This document shows, piece after piece, positions 11,800 to 22,024 of a stretch of DNA of 64,000 nt. The position numbers were made by a program, and so were the translations under genes. The stretch lies in the NCBI GenBank assembly GCA_963573305.1, contig OY754334.1, forward strand, positions 34,651,614 to 34,715,613. Reading direction: 5' to 3'. This DNA comes from Pyrrhosoma nymphula (Eukaryota; Arthropoda; Insecta; Odonata; Coenagrionidae). Under the pieces are notes generated by a model. It had not been told where the DNA came from and ran no database searches. It saw nothing but the letters and a program-made list of their open reading frames with translations. Positions within the stretch are counted from its first letter, which is position 1, and each line of letters starts with the position of its first letter.

Positions 11800-13257
11800 G
11801 ACATTACGTGTTAGAGTTAGGGTGGTCACAAAGCGTCGATTAAATGAAGATAGAACTCAGCCATTTAGGGAAACTTGTGTATTTAACAGAAGAAAGCGAA
11901 ACTGTCTGATTACTCGTCCCCCGTGCCAATGTAAGACGTCTGCTGGGTCAATATTGCAAATAAAGTTATATATACAGTAGCAAGCATCAAATAGTCCATC
12001 ACAATTAGACATCCAAGGCGAACGAACACAGCAATTGACGATCCCTGCGATCGACATCTTACATAGGGAGAGGGAAGACAATAGGAATTTAGGATGGTGT
12101 CAAGGGAGGTAGAAGCTGCGAAGATTTTGTAAGGGATTTGAAATTGTTAAAAGTGACTGTTTTGAATAGATAGCTAGTTAAGAAAACGATAAGTGATGAA
12201 ATTATCCTCCTTTTTTATAAAGAATGGCAGTTTATTTTGAAAAAAGGAACCCAGTGACTTCTTTGTTGGTTGTTTCCATTTTTTTCCCTCCTCTTCCATT
12301 CAGTCTACAGAGTAATTTTTTATTCCTATCCACTTCCATGGTACGCACGAGATTGGCCATTCCCCTTCGCCTTCACCGCTTTCTCCTCGCGTTTCTAGCG
12401 CTGCCATGGGGCGCTCCCGCTCTCCGCCGTGCAAATGGTGAATGCATAATCGCAAGCGAGCCTTTTTTCCATTTCGCCTCCGATTTCTCTCTCTCTCAAT
12501 CCGGACTTCAAACGGACCGTGAATGAAAAAACTACGTCCCTTTCCCCGTTGCTTCCGACTTTCCATGCTTTTTCGGTGCACGGCTTTAAAAACTCATCAG
12601 TGCGATGGGGGTCAGCGTGTATTTACATTTTTAGGAGTGTTTCACTGCTGTGTGTCACTCCCAAAAACCTTGTCTTTTTGAAATACCTTTTGCCATCGTC
12701 TGCAGGGAGCCCCGAATTGCCAGTCTAGGAAATGTCTTGAATGTCCTTCGGTGAATTTGCTTCGTTGACGACATGATGTTTTGGGCTCCTTCGCCGCATA
12801 ATATTTTCCTTATAAATTAGAGTCACTTTTGGGTAACGACGTGTAAAATTGTTTTCTTGTGATTGTGTGGCCTTTTATTTGGCACTGTTTTATTTTATTT
12901 CTTTATTTATTTTCTAATGTAAAATAAAGTTAGAAGAATTCTTTTGCTAAAAAATTACTATTTTGTATGTACGCCCTTATTTAGTGCTAAACGTATGTCC
13001 AACTATACTTCCATCTATATTTTCTATATATAACCATACATTTTCAACATTCTCATACATTTCTCATTCACAATAACCATATATTGTGATTCAAAAAATT
13101 ATATTAAAAATATTTAAAATAACTACCAACACATAATATGGTATAGTTTAGGTATAACATACTACTGGCATCAGCTTGGAAGAAGTTCTTCGACTACTGT
13201 CACCATCTGTCGGGCTTGAGAGTTATTAATTCATAAGTTGTTCATATTAAACAATTT
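11800..13257. other. No gene; GC-richer island at 12.34-12.72 kb
   Basis: Most of this is AT-rich. Around 12,340-12,720 GC content rises and CpGs are frequent. A frame from an ATG at about 12,339 would start with a basic then hydrophobic leader resembling a signal peptide, but it ends after about 60 codons with no family. I do not call it a gene. Confidence 0.4.
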
Positions 13258-13336
13258 TTGATTTCACGCAATAATCTCGCGGACCCTGTTTTCCCGGAAC
13301 ACTGAAGTCCCACGGCACACCTGTTAGGAACCACTG
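13258..13336 (-). repeat. hAT-like terminal sequence, fragment
   Basis: On the minus strand, starting at 13,336, the sequence reads cagtggttcctaacaggt and then gtgccgtggg, followed by a ggtccgcg block. This style (CAGTGGTTC at the very end, then GGTCCGCG) is typical of hAT-superfamily termini. I could not find the opposite terminus or an 8-bp target duplication, so it is probably a truncated copy. Confidence 0.45.
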
Positions 13337-13571
13337 ATTTATAGTATGTCTTTCCAGATTACATCAATTGTCTCAGCGAAGCATTAGACACAATTTATTG
13401 ATCCCTGGATTGAATTTATATATTTCTAGGTAAATTCATAGGTATATCCTTTTCATACGTGCTGACTTAAAAGCAAGAGTTTACTTGTAATTGAACGAAA
13501 CTTGCTTTACTTTTTCCGATCAAAACTCGTTTACATCTAGAAAGAAAGCTATACGTGATAAATGGGCCACC

Positions 13572-13973
13572 AGAATCGTCCAATAGAGCAAACAAGGAAA
13601 AATAACGTGGATAACATTTGAGATGGATGGATGAGAATTACGTGATTTTCCGAAAACTCTGTTATTCACTAACAGTTCTTAAATGTACGGCATATGTATC
13701 ATAAGTCTTTTAGATCTCCTAAACGTTCACGGGTTTTAAATAACAATTGTTTTTTGTGTAACTTGAGGACACAGAATCGTCCAATAGAGCAAACAAGGAA
13801 AAATAACGTGGATAACATTTGAGATGGATGGATGAGAATTACGTGATTTTCCGAAAACTCTGTTATTCACTAACAGTTCTTAAATGTACGGCATATGTAT
13901 CATAAGTCTTTTAGATCTCCTAAACGTTCACGGGTTTTAAATAACAATTGTTTTTTGTGTAACTTGAGGACAC
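13572..13973. repeat. Exact 200-bp tandem duplication
   Basis: The segment at 13,572-13,771 is repeated immediately at 13,772-13,971 with no difference that I can see. The junction reads gaggacacagaatcgtcc. It is non-coding. The identity indicates a very recent duplication or an assembly artefact. Confidence 0.9.
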
Positions 13974-15969
13974 GGTCGTCGTGGAAGGGAGATCTTTATT
14001 TTCCTTCCGAGTTGGCAATGTATGCAGGCAAACTAATTCCTATGTAGCAGGGAATTCAGGTTAATTATGTTCACTATTACTTACAAATCGTGTTACGACC
14101 GTTACAAAATTCAAGGTCAAATAAATTTAAAAGAGTAATAAATAAGTCATAAAAATGAATGGTCAAAAAGACGCGATATTAACGTGCAAATGCGGGAACT
14201 ATTCAGACGGTGCTTCAGCAGTATAAGAATTGATTGCGGTGCCGATCACTGCCGAGAGCAGGTCAAGTACGCTTTTCATGACGTGGAAGGCAAAATCGGT
14301 ACGTACGTTGTCGCTGATTCGATGTCGATTTAGATATGAGCCCACGTCAGTACTGAATAGGACGTCGTTAAACTTATCACTCGTTGCCCGAGAAAGAAGA
14401 AGTACTTACCCGCCAGGTACTGATTTGAAATCCTGATTGCTAAGGTATAAAATGTAAGGAGAACCACTCCATTCATTGAGGGAATGGTATTTCGCTCGAA
14501 CTTTTATCGCCAATAACTTCAAATTTTACCCTTCCTAAATTTAGTATTGAAATATAAGGATATCGGCCGTTGGTTGATTTTTCATTCTCATTTTGTAATA
14601 TCTAGGCGTTGCTATCTGGGGTCACTCATGTGTTGGGGGTTGAATCAAACGGCCAAGGATAGTTTCACATCTCGATATCCAATACTCGGGAGTCTAGATA
14701 AAGCCATATGCAGACTCATTTCACATCCACTGCATAAGAATACGATTGGCTGAATATTAGAAGTGGTCAGGAAATATATTTATGAATACCTTATTGCCAT
14801 GTGTTAAGCGGGGAATATGGGGACATATGTATAATTATGATAATGAAGGTCTGTGAATAGCTTAAAGATAAACTTATTTTGCCTTTCTCCGAAAAGGAGT
14901 AGTACATATCATGTATTGTTTTCCAATGTTGACATGGAAGGTTTAAAATGCGAAATGATTCACTCATTTCAATGAGGAGATTCTGTTTTGATCATATTTT
15001 ATCCCCGTTCATTTTTCCAACGTTTTTTTATCCATGCTACGTATTTGACATTAATGTAGTAACTTGGCAGTGGCAGGCTTCACTTCATAGAAGTTTTTTT
15101 ATTTGTATTCATGATAAAGTAGAATACTTTATTCTCTTCCAAAATATCAAGAAAAATACAAAGTATTTTACTATATCATGAATACAAGCAGCGGCATTTG
15201 TTTATTTATTCATGTTCATTGCATGCTGTCAAAGCTTTGCTACATAGAGGTGGGGCTACTCTCGGAAATTAAAACCAATAAGTCGTTACAAATTTCATGT
15301 GCAAGCTTTTGCGATGTTACTCTGATAAGAGTGCTGGGTTCTTCAGGCATTTGCGCTGCATGAATTCATTGTTTTCTCGGCGACATTTTGAATATGTTGC
15401 AGCAGCTATCTTCAGGTGAGTCCCGAATCTAAGCTAAGGAAATTCCCGGAAAACTCTGCGACATAATTAACATATAACATTACATAACATATGCGACAAT
15501 AACAATGGTTGTTTTTCGTCACTTTGTCCACCCTAATCAGGTCCGCAGTGCCTCGTTCTGCGACGCAAAGACCAAATAAAGACATGTTTGAACTCATAAT
15601 TGATCAAATACATTTCATTGCACTTGGTAGAACCGGGTCAGAGTCACGGTGAAGTCTAAAGTTTTTCCTGGCATACTTCTTCACTCTGGAGCATTTATTT
15701 GCACCCGTACACTCGACTTCGTACCTCATCATCTGCGTATTTTTCAAAATTAATTAGGTTCCAGTACTGTCTGCGATGAACTCAATACAGTCCGGCCTAA
15801 CTTTGTGGAATCTTGTCGTTACACTAGAATGTTTTTGAAATTTCGCAGATTTTTTTAAATAAGACAAGTGATTTCATCAGGTGATGGTGTCCAATGATGT
15901 TTGTTGGTAACCAATCGTCTTTCTAAAAATTCTGTGGAATTATACAGAGACTTTATCTTTTGTCTAACT
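13974..15969. other. No gene recognised
   Basis: Short frames at 14,230-14,436 and 14,547-14,753 have no recognisable product. On the minus strand at about 14,220-14,440 there is an unusually balanced amino-acid composition, but no family that I can name and no splice evidence. Confidence 0.4.
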
Positions 15970-16142
15970 GTCGTTGACGTTACCGGCGGTAGTCTTCCCG
16001 CCTGCTAATCCGAGGGTCATGGGTTCAAATCCCGTCTGGGTGGATTTTCCTCCACTCAAGTCATTGGTGGTTGTATTCATCCGTCGTGCTTTAGGACTTG
16101 TTTTCGGAATATGAGAAAATAAATAAATAATATAAATAAATA
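15970..16142 (+). repeat. tRNA-derived SINE with A-rich tail
   Basis: A B-box-like block (gggttcaaatcccgtctggg, near 16,020) follows a tRNA-like stretch (gttaccggcggtagtcttcc). The element ends in aaataaataa-type simple repeats at 16,118-16,142. The antisense ORF at 15,964-16,149 is the usual false ORF from such a SINE. The body contains ctccactcaagtcattggt. Confidence 0.7.
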
Positions 16143-17189
16143 GGATCACTTCCCATATTCAGCACAGTTTAATGAGGAAACGACGTTTTAGGCACAATTT
16201 AATCACCCAAAATTCATTCGTCTTTTTTCGATCGTATATCTACCATAACTTTTGTAACAGCTAACATTTAAAAAATGGACGTGATCTGTTTATAATCATT
16301 TTTTATTCGTGTTGGTATCGTAATGTCAAAACGAAGTATCTAAGGCCGCACTCCATTCGGACTTCGACATAAATGGTCGCTTTTCGTCCACCGTCTCCCT
16401 TTTCAAGTCTGCAGTACCTCGTCCTCCAACTCGTCATAATCGTCCCGAAGAACGGTAGTGAGGATGGAAAAAATACAAATTCACTCCTGGTCTCAATCTT
16501 AGGAAATCGAGTACTGCCACATTTTCCCCTCCGATCAAACTTTTGTGCCTGTGTGTGTATCCACAGTTTGGAGGCCATGCTGCCCGCGTATGTGTGCTTG
16601 CCCGTATGCATGTGTGTATATGTTTGTATGTGTTCGCAAAAGATCGCATCTGGTACGACACGTGAGTGGGGGCGAGTGTGTGAGCCGGAAAAAATGTGTG
16701 TTATCCGAGCGAGAGCATGTGCAACATTCATTCACATCCTGTTCCCCTACGGTGGTCGAGTTTCTTTGGAGGGAGGAATTTATTCCACAAGGGAAGCATT
16801 TTTGAGGGACGTCGTCGCATGCATATGAGACGCATAAAGCGCAAATATATTTAGCTGGAGAGGAATTCCTGCCTCCAGCACGAGCTGAGGAATAGTTGGA
16901 GAGATATGGAAGCAGGGAAATCGAGCGGCTGAGAAATAGAACGAGTGCGGCGTCTTTTGAGTCACTAAGAGCGTTTTATTATGGACAAAAACGAGGATAG
17001 AATTGAGTTGTGTTTAATTTGGGGTAAAAAAAGGAAACCTGTGAGGTAAATACCTATGTTCAGGATCAGAGAATCGATTTTTTTAATCACTTTGTTTTTA
17101 TTTATCCATTTATTTTTTTTAGTCGTGGTGTTCATTCCACTCGTCCTGTTCGAAGAATGTTTTCCAAAAAAAGTTCTAGTCCCACAAAT
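16143..17189. other. No gene; GT-rich tract
   Basis: From about 16,545 to 16,700 the + strand is rich in TGTG and TATG dinucleotide runs. This keeps several frames open on both strands (142 and 151 codons) without a recognisable product. Nothing else was identified. Confidence 0.45.
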
Positions 17190-17621
17190 AAATTCAACTC
17201 TATTCAGCAAGACGTGGTGGAACAGCATCTTATAAATAAAGAACACAAGTTGTATTTCCCACTGAATCCATTTATTTACAACCCGTTTCAAACGCCTCAG
17301 CGTCATCTTCAGGAACAAACTGACAAAATTTTAAAGAAGACCCTCCCCTGATTCTTCTGCTCACTCAGTACCACCGGTTCACCTCCTTCTCCCTCAAATG
17401 GCGACCTCAAAGTCGTGTGACTAATCCTAGTCCCGAATCCGTCCTTCCCTAAACAACATCCCTCCATTTGAACTCCACTTCCTTTCCTCTCTGGGTTAAG
17501 TATATAAAGGGTTGGTCTTTTAATTTTGTTAGTTTGTAGCTGAAGATGACGCCGAGTCGTTGAAACGCGTCGTAAATAAATTCATTTAATGAGTAGTACA
17601 ACTTGTGGTCTTTATTTATCA
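17190..17621 (-). mobile_element. PLE-derived foldback element
   Basis: The arms at about 17,232-17,330 and 17,522-17,621 are imperfect reverse complements. They include the block reading CTGAAGATGACGC on the minus strand of the left arm and CTGAAGATGACGCC on the + strand of the right arm, each followed by GAAACG. The left end (aaattcaactctattc then gtggtggaacagcat) matches, in reverse complement, the right end of the 47.9-kb element. The two are therefore one family, in opposite orientations. The 191-bp spacer is longer here than at 47.9 kb. I found no convincing target duplication. ORFs in this interval are by-products of the repeat. Confidence 0.7.
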
Positions 17622-19380
17622 AATCCTGCAGGTGGATAAACGTTTCATTTATGTATTCACCAGCGGAAGGTACCCGTTGAAATTCAACGGGTGTGAAAAA
17701 CATTGAACTCATTTTATATTAAAACCACTAAGCCTAAAGAATAATGTCAGCGTGGTGTTTTAGGAGTTCGTAACCTATCTTGTATGTTGTGTTCGTTGTA
17801 GTAGACACGCTGACCATTGTTCAGGTGCACGGAGAGATGAGTGACTGTTGGTCCTCTTTCATGCTCAGGAAGCCAAAATACTACTAAAATAACACCCAGA
17901 TTGATAGATGGTTACCCCATCCCTCCGGTTCTCTTGAGCCGTCTTCTGAGTGATTAACAGCTGGATCGCTTCCCTCGTGTACAAAAATGTATTTGCATTC
18001 AATGCCTCAATTGAGTTGCGCAATTCTACGTCTATATTTGCGTTGAGAAACTTAATCAGAGTTGGAGAACAGGGTGCAATCCAGCGGTCGACAATGTCAA
18101 ACGGAGCATTTGCAGTATCATCCATGTTTATTTGACCTATGAATCCCCCATCACCCGGACTGCGCTTTCGGCATAATTCGGTTTTGGTTGCTAAATAAAA
18201 AATCTGTTGTGATTATTAATGCACTTGTCGATTTTCATGCAAGGATGTCATTCATTGCGCAGAATTTTCATTCTTCTTCCGGGAAGGAAACATGTAGTGA
18301 CGTCATTATAATTTCTGCCATCTTAAAACAGATTGGAGTTTCGAAACAGATGGGTCTATATGTGAACCAGATTTACAGCTGGATACCCGTCTTTAGGTTG
18401 GGTTAGGATGACATTTGTGCGGTTCTTAGCGTAACCCGAGAAACATCACGGGGAGAGCAAACATCACATATTTGAGCATCCAAGTCTAATCTTTTTCGTT
18501 TTTCATGCAAGAACTCATTTACTCACAAAGAAGGCATTCCTCTTGCTGTAGAAGATTTTTTTGGAAAGGTTACTCTTTTTTCTATCAGGTATGTTTATGG
18601 ATATATGTTTAAGTCCAAGGAGGGAAAACACAGCGGCGAGTGAGAGTCTAGAATAGGCAATTTGATGATTGAGTGAATATAAGTTAAGTGCACTTTAACA
18701 GCTTTAAACATATGTAAATAACTTGTGACGTTAATGATGTGGGAATTTGTCTAAAGAATAGTTCGCTATCGTAATGAGAGGCAGACGGTTCCACTACGTG
18801 TCATGCTTCTGAGTATTAAACGATAATAAACGACGCCGTGTTTGTTGTAGCAACATCGGTATTATTTCCATTACTATTCACTGCACGTAAATATTCTTCC
18901 ACCTTTAATTCTTTTATGTGTTTCGTTTACTACGCAAGTGTTCTCTCATTTACATGCACTGCCCCTATGAAAGCTACTTTGAGAATAAACATTGAAGAGT
19001 ATAGGTGCTTGTAAATATGCATTGAATTTATCGATAACCCCCCGAAGTAATCTATCATGGGCCCCTTGAGACTCTGAGCCCTTCTTACACAGATTATCAT
19101 TGCACGTGCTATCATGGGCCTGCAGGAAAACGTGATATTTAAATGCTAGCGGCGTGAATATCCTTGGAAAATCAAATCTCTGGTTGTCAAGGAAATATGC
19201 TATTATTGATTTCAGAGAAAAATGTGAGATTTTTCAGCAAAACAAATGATTTTCAGACAATTACGAAGCGTAAAATAAAATCGATCGAAATAATTAAAAA
19301 CTTTATTTATTCAGCCATTCGATTTAAAAAATCCCAGCCCTCTATCTTTAGTGAAAGTAATTTTAAAAAGCAAAAACTGA
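17622..19380. other. No gene recognised
   Basis: An 86-codon antisense frame at 17,865-18,125 has a non-random look (balanced composition, no low complexity) but matches no family that I know. The rest is AT-rich and featureless. Confidence 0.4.
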
Positions 19381-19582
19381 AACCACTGCACCGAACCCAA
19401 TGCTTAGCATGGACCACCAGTGGGGTCTTTTGGGGCCCTGAGGGCTTTTTAATATAGCCTATGTTACACCCAGATACATTTTCTCACTACATGCCAAATT
19501 TCAGGTCAATCGGTTCAGTAGTTTTTGCGTGATTGATCAACAGACAGACCGACACCACTCAATTTTTATATATTAGTATGAT
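19381..19582 (+). repeat. Non-LTR/SINE 3'-tail fragment
   Basis: The stretch atgccaaatttcaggtcaat then cggttcagtagtttttgcgt, followed by acagacagaccgacacc and tatatattagtatga, is a 3' tail widely seen in insect RTE-type or SINE retroposons. Only the tail and some upstream sequence are present; no coding part is visible. Confidence 0.55.
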
Positions 19583-19599
19583 GATTTTTGTTCTTATTC

Positions 19600-19845
19600 A
19601 AAATTACATTGCAAATACCTGGTGGAAATGAAAGGAGACATGAACATAATAATAATAATAGAAAAGGAAAAACATAATATGGACGGTTTAACATAGGTTA
19701 CAATATAAAAATTACTTTTGTCTTAAATGTTCTAAACATTTACTTCTACGTGATTTCAAGGTTTTGGTTAATGGCTCAAAACGTTCGTTAGGCAGCCGGC
19801 TCCAATCATATATATCCCTATTTAATAACGAGTACTTTTTAGTTT
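19600..19845 (-). pseudogene. Non-LTR retrotransposon 3' end, C-terminus
   Basis: On the minus strand from 19,845 to the stop at 19,712-19,714 the frame reads NRDIYDWSRLPNERFE, then LKSRRSKCL. This resembles the extreme C-terminus of LINE reverse transcriptases (an R-DWN-LP tract followed by a basic FKSRL-like tail). An AT-rich 3' untranslated stretch with an ATT/ATA simple repeat runs to about 19,600. It abuts the other retroposon tail at 19,381-19,582. Only about 45 codons remain, so clade assignment is not possible. Confidence 0.5.
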
Positions 19846-20825
19846 TTTAACTTTAAACGTTAGTTTTTTGTGTAAGGGTGTTGATAAATAAGTAGTTTTG
19901 GGGGATTGTCGTCCTTGTTCTGATAAGACATGTTTTTATTCTGAGAGATCTTTGAAGAATTAATAGGTAATGGTGTGATATATACGTTGATTAGTGTAAT
20001 TGTCTTATTTTACTATCTTAAGTGCTCTGTGCACTTTGGTAGTAATTTTTCCAAAATTACCTGGCCCCTGAATAATAAAAAAAGCCAAAGTGTCCCCCCT
20101 TGCTCTACCATCGAGGCACTAAGCTGGCTTGGGAAGTTTTAGGCATTTGGTGTTATAATATATTTTAGATGGGTGCCACCTTTCTCCGTAACTTTTTTTG
20201 TTTGCCCAACCCATTTTGTTGCCGTATTTAATTTGGTCACATATCAGAAGATTTTCTTTGTCAGTCTGCATTCACTTCGATAACTCAATGTATATTGTTG
20301 CAATTTTCCGCTGTTATTGTAATTTGGTCACTTTTGGATATTTTCCTTCGTTTGTTGACCGATTGTCTGATGGGATTAGCTCGGTGGATGTGTGCTGTAC
20401 TTCCCTCTTGACCCGAAATACGCTGATTCGGCCCGGCCGCGGGCGGAATTGTCCACTGTTCGTGTGCGGGCCAAATTACCGGAACACGGTGCAAAATGAC
20501 CCCGGTGATCCGTCCTCCCCTTATGCAGTGCGGTGCAAATGTCACTAACGCCGCAAATTGAGAACGAACCGAGCGATTTACCCCCCTCAGGCTTCCTTAT
20601 TGCATCAGATCGGAGACTTATCACTTTCCCGTAGTAAGTGACAACGTATTGCCTCGCCAAAGACCTAGACTGTGTTCTCCTAAAAGAGGACAGATACATA
20701 AGGAAAAAAAGCAAACAGTTAACTGGTGTCCGTAGTGGTAATGGATACGTCGACTCGTGAGTGTTATTTCTTACCACGCGCAACCTAGTTCTTGATTCAG
20801 AGTTTTCATCATCATCATTAGTCAT
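19846..20825. other. No gene; GC-richer patch at 20.39-20.64 kb
   Basis: From about 20,390 to 20,640 GC and CpG rise above the background (gcccggccgcgggcgg at about 20,430). Both strands carry frames of over 100 codons here because stop codons are rare in GC-rich DNA. No product is recognised. It could be a regulatory or unmethylated island, but nothing specific is visible. Confidence 0.4.
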
Positions 20826-20970
20826 TCAATTCCAAGATTTCTTGACTGTAACCTTCCATTCTATCTCGTTTCTTGCTAACTCCGCCATGTCCTCCAATGT
20901 AACTCCACTACATGTACCGTTTTAGTTCCCCTATTAATTTTTCTCTCGGTCTTTCTCAAGGGGCTTTCCC
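20826..20970 (-). pseudogene. Non-LTR retrotransposon extreme C-terminal relic
   Basis: Read from 20,970 down to the stop at 20,826-20,828, the minus strand gives, with one frameshift, RPREKLIGELKR, then GVTLEDMAELARNEIEWK. That is the GRPR-W-EDI / GVT-ED-ELA-R--W tract that ends many arthropod LINE RT proteins. There is no intact upstream part. Confidence 0.55.
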
Positions 20971-22024
20971 TTTCATTATGTTCCTTACAAATACGTTGTA
21001 TCTCAGTGTTGACTTAGAAACAGGGCCTTATGTTTGTTATATTGCTACAAATATTTATCTTCCTGTCTTATTCTTTGGAACGCCTCCTCGCTTCTAATCC
21101 TTTCCGTCATGGTGTACTTGAGTTATTTATCTGCGATAGACTGCACAAAAACGCTACCTCGAATAAAAACTTAGTTTAAGAAGTAAGGAAGAGTTTCATG
21201 AAAATACTCACTGGTGATTGCTACGATAAGCCATTTATGATAGTACGATAACAGAAGCACAGATCTAAAACGATTGACAGCCACTGAAATGTGTACTTAC
21301 TAAAGAACTAGCCAAGGACACTCGTTGAAACTCTACGGGGGGGGGGGCGAGAAATTATTGATAGTAATAAATGGGATAAAATAACATCCTTTCAATTTGT
21401 TGTTCAAATTTTATAAGCTGATATCAAAAAGCTCAGAAGACTCGGTATGACCCCAATATATAAAGCGGAAACATATGCTACCTGTTCTAATCTGTTCATT
21501 ATTCATAGTTGTGCACTACGTCATAAGTTTTCCTGTACTAACCCACCTTAGTCCACTGAAAATCTCAGTGCATGTCTATTGGATTTAGTTTCGTTTCTAT
21601 CTGGGGAAACGCGTATGAAGAGGCCATCTTAAATTTTAACATTTTAGTTTTAACTGCATATGGACGATACTCACTCTGATGAGATGTAAATGAAAATTTC
21701 CCATTAGACTTAATTGCTGAACATGGAATATACTTCTTTCTTGAATAAATTAACTGCCATTGAGTTTACTTAAAATAAAGCTGAAACAATGAAAGTAATA
21801 TTATCTCGCAATGTGTCCTTTCTTCATGCCCGCGTGTGTGTTCTTCGTGCGTCCGGAATAGGAGCATTGAACCCTCATTTCATTATAACCCACTAATGTC
21901 TATCCTTATTTATCCTACTTTTGCTACACTTAGCACTTAGTTGGGAGGAGAACGTTTTATATGCTTCCATAATCGCTTCTCTAGATTAAAAACCATTCTT
22001 TGATATGCTTCACGTGTTGTCTTC
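20971..22024. other. No gene; short poly-G run
   Basis: No recognisable family. A run of about 11 G lies near 21,338. The sequence is AT-rich up to the edge of the satellite array. Confidence 0.45.

Noticed and set aside
12339..12526. Secreted-protein first exon (signal-peptide-like start)
   Set aside because: Only about 60 codons, no recognisable mature part and no convincing splice donor or downstream exon.
15964..16149. Antisense ORF with a plausible protein look
   Set aside because: It is the reverse complement of a tRNA-derived SINE, a frequent source of false annotations.
16303..16828. Overlapping 142- and 151-codon ORFs on both strands
   Set aside because: A GT-rich simple-sequence tract keeps both strands open; no family.
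17865..18125. 86-codon antisense ORF as a host gene
   Set aside because: It is not low complexity, but there is no recognisable family, promoter or neighbouring exon.
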